7,119 nucleotides of DNA from Chloroflexota bacterium (lineage in GTDB: Bacteria > Chloroflexota > Ktedonobacteria > Ktedonobacterales > Ktedonobacteraceae): positions 1 to 7,119 of the forward strand of contig DAHVFL010000240.1 of NCBI GenBank assembly GCA_027316975.1, written 5' to 3'. The notes beneath the pieces are model-generated. The model was not told the origin of the DNA, made no database searches, and saw nothing but the letters and a program-made list of their open reading frames with translations. The translations under genes were made by a program, and so were the position numbers. This document shows, piece after piece, positions 1-3,395 of this stretch (position 1 is the stretch's first letter; each line of letters opens with the position of its first letter).

Positions 1-61
1 CCCACATCCTCTCCGCACCTCCCGCGTCCCTACAACGTGCCGGACGCATTGATTACGATTG

Positions 62-712
62 TTACTCGTCCAATCCGACGTAAAAGGGATGGCGGCGGGT
101 GGCAAGTTTCGCGCCCAACCAGCCAAATAGGCCACCAATGAGGGCTACCAGCACGAGAATGATGAGCGCGGTAATTAAACCGCCGCCGATCTTCAGGGGA
201 TTGCTGCTGAAACCCGAATTGATCCTGCCGGGATAGTTCGGGAAATACTGGACGATGAAGCCGATAATCTGCGCGATGGCGCTGGCTACAAAACCGCTGA
301 AGAAGCCGAATTTACGAGCTACCGCTAATTTGCCGGTAATGAACCCGGCTATACAGTAGATAATAAGCCCGATCACGCCTGTCAGTACCCAAAGCCCGAA
401 CACGGCTGAGGCCACGTTGAGTGGCATCTGGCTGGGACGGTTGGCATAGCTCGCGGCCTGCTGGTAGAGAGGCGCATTTACCACTGTGAACACGATGTTC
501 AAAATGCCAACAAGGATACCCGCCACCAGGCTAATACTCAGCATTTTGCGCGCGCCTCCTGCCGGCAACGAGGGCTGAGCCGGTTGATAGCGCTGGTGCA
601 TAGGCCATCTGGGACGAGGTGTTTCGGACACAGTATCGGCACCATTGTCAAATGGGCTGTGCGCGCGTTTTTGTGGTGGTCGAAGCGGGTATTCCGAATT
701 CGCGTCTCTCAT
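62..712 (-). CDS. Four-TM membrane protein of unknown function
   Basis: I do not recognise the family. The 216-aa protein has a hydrophilic, Pro/Arg-rich N-terminal stretch of about 55 residues, then four hydrophobic segments at about 57-79, 101-127, 135-157 and 176-201, and a short charged tail. Small residues (Gly, Ala) are frequent in the helices, as in small integral membrane proteins of the DUF type. It is the third gene of the signal peptidase operon: its ATG lies 12 bases after the upstream stop, and the AAAGGA ribosome binding site (726-721, spacing 8) overlaps that TAA stop, which suggests translational coupling. The context hints at an envelope or export-related role, but nothing in the sequence proves it. 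The gene call is firm and the function is open. Confidence 0.85.
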   Translation of the reverse strand: MRDANSEYPLRPPQKRAHSPFDNGADTVSETPRPRWPMHQRYQPAQPSLPAGGARKMLSISLVAGILVGILNIVFTVVNAPLYQQAASYANRPSQMPLNVASAVFGLWVLTGVIGLIIYCIAGFITGKLAVARKFGFFSGFVASAIAQIIGFIVQYFPNYPGRINSGFSSNPLKIGGGLITALIILVLVALIGGLFGWLGAKLATRRHPFYVGLDE

Positions 713-724
713 GCATCTTTTCCT

Positions 725-1276
725 TTACTGACCGGGCTTGATAGTGGTAAAAACAGATGAATAGGTATTGATAAATTGCCAGTTGCTTACCGGCCAGTAG
801 ATCATGACCGCTTTGCCAATTATATAACTTTTTGGCACAAACCCCCAGTCCCGCGAATCGTCACTGAACTGGCGATTGTCACCCATCACAAAGTAGTTAT
901 TTGGCGGCACGACCCACTGGCGTCCCTCCATATTAAACGGCACTTTGACATATGGCTCTTGTAGCACCACCCCATCTACCTGTACGGTAGAACTCGTGGT
1001 TACAATAGTATCCCCTGGCAAACCAATTACGCGCTTGATGAGGTCTTTTGTAGTATCAACCGGCCAGCTAAAAACGATCACGTCTCCCCGCGCCGGGGGC
1101 TGGAAGAGATACGCCTGTTTATTGACCAGCACGTACTGGCTATTATGCAGGCTGGACTCCATACTGGTGCCGTCAACCTGGTAGTTTTGAATGGTGAAGC
1201 GGATTACCAGGAAAATGACCAGGGTCAGCGCAAGTGTTTCAACTATCTCGCGCGCCAGGTGTGATGATTTGTTCAA
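725..1276 (-). CDS. lepB: Type I signal peptidase (second of a tandem pair)
   Basis: Membrane-bound serine protease that removes signal peptides from proteins exported through Sec or Tat (known for family S26). The 183-aa protein has one N-terminal membrane segment (about 10-28) and then the family boxes: DGTSM with the nucleophile Ser38, RGDVIVF (63-69), KRVIGLPGD with the general base Lys81, and MGDNR (131-135) followed by DSRDWG. The length suits the short bacterial form. The start is TTG at 1276: an in-frame TAG lies just upstream, no other start occurs before Met39, and GAGG (1286-1283) sits 6 bases ahead. That GAGG is inside the last codons of the preceding paralog, whose TGA ends one base before this TTG, so the two are probably translationally coupled. 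It aligns without gaps to the upstream paralog over most of its length, with about six residues in ten identical by eye. Confidence 0.96.
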   Translation of the reverse strand: MNKSSHLAREIVETLALTLVIFLVIRFTIQNYQVDGTSMESSLHNSQYVLVNKQAYLFQPPARGDVIVFSWPVDTTKDLIKRVIGLPGDTIVTTSSTVQVDGVVLQEPYVKVPFNMEGRQWVVPPNNYFVMGDNRQFSDDSRDWGFVPKSYIIGKAVMIYWPVSNWQFINTYSSVFTTIKPGQ

Positions 1277-1277
1277 A

Positions 1278-1865
1278 TCAAACCTCGTTGACTAACTGCC
1301 AGGGCAGGGACACGCCCTGGTTACGTATATTCGCGAATACCGGGGAAAAGGTGTTGATCCATTCCCAGTTGCGTAAAGGCCAGTAGACTGCGACGGCCTT
1401 CCCGACAATATAACTCCGGTTGAGCGGACCCCACGTTCGTGAATCGAGACTATTATCGCGATAGTCTCCCATTACAAAAAACTCACCAGGTCCCAACTTC
1501 CACGTATCACTGGTGTAGTTAAAGGGCGTCGAGATATATGGCTCGCGCAGTGTTTGCCCGTTTACGATCACTGCGTCGCTGGTGGTCTTGATGGTATCAC
1601 CAGGTATGCCAATGATACGTTTGATAAAGTCTTTTGTTGTATCCAGTGGGTAGTGAAAGACGATCACATCCCCACGCTGCGGCTCGTGAAAGAGATAGAC
1701 TACCTTATTCACCAGCACATATTCATTCGTGTGCAGTCCAGGCTCCATACTCGCCCCATCCACGCGAAAACTTTGAGCGGCCAGGCGGATCACCAGGAAG
1801 ATCAGCAGGGTGAAGGCAATGGTCTCGATCAGTTCCCGGATCAGACGAGTTCGTTTCTCTGACAA
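1278..1865 (-). CDS. lepB: Type I signal peptidase (first of a tandem pair)
   Basis: Same S26 signal peptidase family as its downstream neighbour. With the TTG start at 1865 it is 195 aa: a membrane segment at about 12-30, DGASM with catalytic Ser39, RGDVIVF (64-70), KRIIGIPGD with catalytic Lys82, then MGDYR (132-136) and DSRTWG (141-146). MGDYR replaces the usual MGDNR; the tandem copy keeps the Asn. The frame stays open to an ATG at 2018, but three facts argue for 1865: AAGGA lies 9 bases upstream (1879-1875), a good sigma-70-type promoter (1936-1908) lies inside the extra 51 codons, and only the short form starts level with the paralog. The extra codons also run through an intergenic palindrome (1964-1991). 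It is the first gene of the operon. Confidence 0.93.
   Translation of the reverse strand: MSEKRTRLIRELIETIAFTLLIFLVIRLAAQSFRVDGASMEPGLHTNEYVLVNKVVYLFHEPQRGDVIVFHYPLDTTKDFIKRIIGIPGDTIKTTSDAVIVNGQTLREPYISTPFNYTSDTWKLGPGEFFVMGDYRDNSLDSRTWGPLNRSYIVGKAVAVYWPLRNWEWINTFSPVFANIRNQGVSLPWQLVNEV
1283..1286 (-). promoter_or_regulatory. RBS of the second signal peptidase, inside the upstream gene
   Basis: GAGG is formed by the last sense codons of the first paralog, 6 bases before the TTG start at 1276. Together with the 1-base gap it suggests coupled translation of the two paralogs. Confidence 0.6.
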
Positions 1866-1874
1866 CTTTGGCAG

Positions 1875-1879
1875 TCCTT
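1875..1879 (-). promoter_or_regulatory. RBS deciding the TTG start of the first signal peptidase
   Basis: AAGGA lies 9 bases ahead of the TTG at 1865. The upstream in-frame ATGs at 2018 and 1940 fall before or within the promoter, so this site picks the start. Confidence 0.65.
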
Positions 1880-1907
1880 GTGTGTCTAAATTTGTATCAC
1901 CTTGCAC

Positions 1908-1936
1908 ATTATAACGATTAGCGTCCAAAGGGACAA
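1908..1936 (-). promoter_or_regulatory. Sigma-70-type promoter of the signal peptidase operon
   Basis: Read on the minus strand, TTGTCC (1936-1931) is followed after exactly 17 bases by a perfect TATAAT (1913-1908). Transcription would begin near 1901 and give a leader of about 36 bases with the AAGGA site just before the TTG start. This is the best promoter match in the window. It supports the shorter signal peptidase start. Confidence 0.75.
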
Positions 1937-1963
1937 GCATATAACCCGTGTGGGTGATGGGAA

Positions 1964-1991
1964 CCAGGGCAGAGGCTCTGCCCCGCCCTGG
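1964..1991. repeat. Small nested palindrome in the divergent intergenic region
   Basis: CCAGGGC (1964-1970) and GCCCTGG (1985-1991) form an outer inverted repeat. Inside it, GGGCAGA and TCTGCCC pair around GGC (1967-1983). It sits between the divergent signal peptidase and RRM promoters. A similar CCAGGGC/GCCCTGG pair occurs at 1299-1320 inside the end of the first signal peptidase gene, and a lone arm at 6007-6020. It looks like an interspersed palindromic element; a regulatory role is possible but not shown. Confidence 0.6.
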
Positions 1992-2022
1992 AAAATAAAG
2001 GGAATAAAATGCTTGCATAGTG

Positions 2023-2031
2023 TGTTAGAAT
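2023..2031 (+). promoter_or_regulatory. Possible extended -10 promoter of the RRM gene
   Basis: TGTTAGAAT fits an extended -10 (TGn followed by a hexamer one base off TATAAT). No convincing -35 lies 16-18 bases upstream. It would give a leader of about 93 bases before the ATG at 2131. Weak evidence. Confidence 0.35.
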
Positions 2032-2116
2032 ATGTGTATGACATCAAAAAAGGATTGTATCGCTTCGGTGAGAAATGGTTTCTTCGAGCGTCAATGCGTA
2101 TGAGAGATGTCGAAAC

Positions 2117-2121
2117 AGGAG
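2117..2121 (+). promoter_or_regulatory. RBS deciding the RRM gene start
   Basis: AGGAG lies 9 bases before the ATG at 2131. The earlier in-frame ATG at 2107 has only GAGAG directly against it, with no usable spacing. Confidence 0.7.
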
Positions 2122-2130
2122 CATACTCGA

Positions 2131-2469
2131 ATGAGATTGTATGTAGGGGGACTCCCCTATCAAACCACCGAGCAAGATTTGATTGACCTATTCTCGCAGG
2201 GCGGCGAAGTCGCTTCTGCAGTCGTTATCACTGATCGTGATACCGGGCGCAGCAAAGGCTTCGGCTTTGTCGAAATGAACAATGACCAGGAGGCGCGTTC
2301 TGCCATTGACCGTCTGAATGGGACCGTCATGGGCGAACGCACCATCACCGTCAACGAGGCGCGCGAGCGCCAGTCCGGTGGCGGCGGTAGCCGGGGCGGC
2401 TTCGGCGGCGGACGTGACCGTGATCGTCGCTCAGGCGGCGGCGGTTATAACCGCGGTGGACGCTACTAA
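2131..2469 (+). CDS. Small RRM-type RNA-binding protein with glycine/arginine-rich tail
   Basis: A 112-aa single-RRM protein. The RRM covers about residues 2-79, with RNP2 LYVGGL (3-8) and RNP1 KGFGFVEM (42-49). Both carry the aromatic residues that stack on RNA bases. Residues 82-112 form an RGG-like tail of Gly, Arg and Tyr. This matches the bacterial Rbp family known from cyanobacteria and other phyla, often cold-induced and thought to act as cytoplasmic RNA chaperones; the family role is established, this protein's target is not. The start at 2131 gives the usual short MRLYVGGL beginning; an in-frame ATG at 2107 would add eight residues. The gene stands alone, diverges from the signal peptidase operon and ends at a strong terminator. 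A leader of about 90 bases would allow post-transcriptional control, but no structure there is convincing. Confidence 0.95.
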   Translation: MRLYVGGLPYQTTEQDLIDLFSQGGEVASAVVITDRDTGRSKGFGFVEMNNDQEARSAIDRLNGTVMGERTITVNEARERQSGGGGSRGGFGGGRDRDRRSGGGGYNRGGRY

Positions 2470-2518
2470 ATTCCGCTCTTACTCAGCGCGGAACAGCATC
2501 CAGGCTAGACCATAAACC

Positions 2519-2555
2519 CAGGAGGCGAGCATATATTGCTCGCCTCCTGTTTTTT
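2519..2555 (+). terminator. Strong intrinsic terminator after the RRM gene
   Basis: A perfect 13-bp GC-rich stem (2519-2531 with 2537-2549) closes a 5-base TATAT loop and is followed directly by six T residues (2550-2555). It lies 50 bases after the RRM stop. The opposite strand has no T run, so it acts for plus-strand transcripts. Confidence 0.93.
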
Positions 2556-2602
2556 ATTTCCCCCTCTTTGTCGCGTTTTTACAATAATTTCCGAGCATCG
2601 CA

Positions 2603-2611
2603 TGGTATCAT
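2603..2611 (+). promoter_or_regulatory. Possible extended -10 promoter of the DinB-like gene
   Basis: TGGTATCAT fits TGn plus a -10 hexamer. The nearest -35-like TTTACA (2578-2583) is 22 bases away, which is too far for a normal pair. It closely resembles the TGGTATGAT upstream of the CBS gene. A transcript from here would run through both hairpins before the coding region. Confidence 0.3.
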
Positions 2612-2665
2612 ACATCGTACTGGTATGGTGTTGTGCCATAATAGCTAACGATTTGCACAAAGCGC

Positions 2666-2686
2666 CTTGCCGCCGGAGGCGGCAAG
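2666..2686. repeat. Short hairpin (9-bp stem, GGA loop)
   Basis: CTTGCCGCC (2666-2674) pairs perfectly with GGCGGCAAG (2678-2686) around a 3-base loop. It stands three bases before the much longer hairpin. No T run follows, so it is not a standard terminator. It is probably part of a composite palindromic element. Confidence 0.7.
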
Positions 2687-2688
2687 TT

Positions 2689-2749
2689 GAAGGAGGAGTG
2701 TCTGCGGGCCGGTCGCCGCAGGCGACCGGCCCGCAGACACTCCTCCTTC
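2689..2749. repeat. Perfect 29-bp inverted repeat with 3-base loop
   Basis: Positions 2689-2717 are the exact reverse complement of 2721-2749, leaving only GCA as loop. The arm is purine-rich at its outer half (GAAGGAGGAG) and ends in the GC-rich core CCGGTCGCC. TTTT follows at 2750-2753 on the plus strand, so weak terminator activity is possible. It lies 45 bases before the DinB-like start, within the presumed leader. No open frame or transposase is linked to it. Confidence 0.9.
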
Positions 2750-2780
2750 TTTTGAACCGCGTTAGCCAGAAGTTCCACAC

Positions 2781-2786
2781 AAGGAG
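2781..2786 (+). promoter_or_regulatory. RBS of the DinB-like gene
   Basis: AAGGAG lies 8 bases before the ATG at 2795 and clearly supports that start. It is complementary to CTCCTT at 2743-2748 in the right arm of the preceding hairpin, which would normally be occupied by the left arm. Confidence 0.75.
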
Positions 2787-2794
2787 AGGATATC

Positions 2795-3268
2795 ATGAAT
2801 CGCTACATGCAGGAGAAATGGCCCTGGATTGAAGGAACACACGGGATGCGTACAGCGTTATTAGATACTCTGAACGACGCCGACCTCGTTTTTAGCCCCG
2901 GAGGACAGAATATGACGTTTGGAGCCTTATGCCGTGAAATGGGTGAAGTCGAGCATTCTTACACTGAGTCATTGAAAACCTTCAAGCAGGACTGGTCATA
3001 CCGCAACCAGGAAGCTGGTCTGGAGAGCAGTGTTGCGCGACTCAAGACGTGGTTTCAAGCGTTGGACGAGGAAATGAAAGCGGTAGTTTCTGCTTTATCG
3101 GACGAGGATTTGAAGAAGACGGTGAATCGCAACGGCTTTGAGATGCCAGTCGATCTCCAACTCGATGTCTATCTCCAGGCGCTGCTGATTTTTCTGGGCA
3201 AAGCTACTGTTTTCCTCAAGGCTATGAATAAGCCACTGCCTGAGAATTTTCAAGAATATATCGGGTAG
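2795..3268 (+). CDS. DinB-like four-helix-bundle protein
   Basis: The 157-aa protein is mainly helical, with an early pattern (TALLDTLNDADL, then a PGG turn, NMTFGALCREMGEVEHSYTE) typical of the DinB/DUF664-like superfamily. Many members of that superfamily are metal- or thiol-dependent enzymes or damage-induced proteins. His54 matches the first metal-binding His of the family, but the C-terminal helix (about 119-143) lacks the expected second and third His. The metal site is therefore incomplete and enzymatic activity is doubtful. No signal peptide or membrane segment is evident, so it is probably cytoplasmic. The gene is monocistronic by appearance, preceded by a 29-bp hairpin and ending within a long palindrome: its TAG stop (3266-3268) overlaps the left arm. 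The family call is a judgement from pattern, not a search. Confidence 0.8.
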   Translation: MNRYMQEKWPWIEGTHGMRTALLDTLNDADLVFSPGGQNMTFGALCREMGEVEHSYTESLKTFKQDWSYRNQEAGLESSVARLKTWFQALDEEMKAVVSALSDEDLKKTVNRNGFEMPVDLQLDVYLQALLIFLGKATVFLKAMNKPLPENFQEYIG

Positions 3269-3354
3269 GTAAAGGGCAAGCGAAAAGAGGGAGCATAGCA
3301 GCAGGACGCGCGCGTCCCGCTGCTATGCTCCCTCTTTTCGCTTGCCCTTTACCT
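3267..3354. repeat. 88-base palindrome with 36-base perfect arms overlapping a stop codon
   Basis: The outer arms 3267-3302 and 3319-3354 are exact reverse complements. Between them, the inner palindrome GGACGCGCGCGTCC (3304-3317) extends the pairing after one A/C mismatch (3303/3318). The left arm takes in the last two bases of the DinB-like stop codon. A pyrimidine-rich right arm ends near TTCTTTG, which is not a classic T run. It separates the DinB-like gene from the wall hydrolase gene and could block read-through or protect the transcript 3' end. Confidence 0.92.
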
Positions 3355-3381
3355 TCTTTGTTCGCTGTGTATGCTTTAATT

Positions 3382-3386
3382 GGAGG
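3382..3386 (+). promoter_or_regulatory. RBS deciding the GTG start of the wall hydrolase gene
   Basis: GGAGG lies 9 bases before the GTG at 3396. The in-frame TTG at 3342 lies inside the palindrome arm and has no such site, and the GTG at 3390 is only 3 bases from it. Confidence 0.65.
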
Positions 3387-3395
3387 AACGTGATC

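Larger units (their letters stand above)
2470..2794. other. 325-base intergenic stretch: terminator plus two hairpins
   Basis: No gene is supported here. Small open frames on both strands are interrupted by or composed of palindromic sequence. In order it holds the RRM terminator, an AT-rich segment with a possible extended -10, a 9-bp hairpin, a perfect 29-bp hairpin, and the ribosome binding site of the DinB-like gene. Confidence 0.8.

Noticed and set aside
1..61. A further minus-strand gene starting at the ATG at 7-5
   Set aside because: Only seven bases of it would lie in the window; the GGAG-like sequence before it is suggestive but cannot be tested. CGCGTCCCTACA here may instead be a repeat arm.
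1299..1320. Terminator between the two signal peptidase genes
   Set aside because: The 7-bp stem lies within the coding end of the first gene and has no T run, and the genes are coupled.
2505..2832. Open frames of 60-100 codons across the intergenic stretch before the DinB-like gene
   Set aside because: They run through the terminator and the 29-bp hairpin, and their sequences are palindrome by-products with no family pattern.
2689..3354. Inverted repeats flanking the DinB-like gene as ends of one mobile element
   Set aside because: The two palindromes share no arm sequence with each other, and no transposase or target duplication is visible.
3342..3395. An earlier in-frame TTG start for the wall hydrolase
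   Set aside because: It lies in the palindrome arm and has no ribosome binding site; GTG at 3396 has GGAGG 9 bases upstream.
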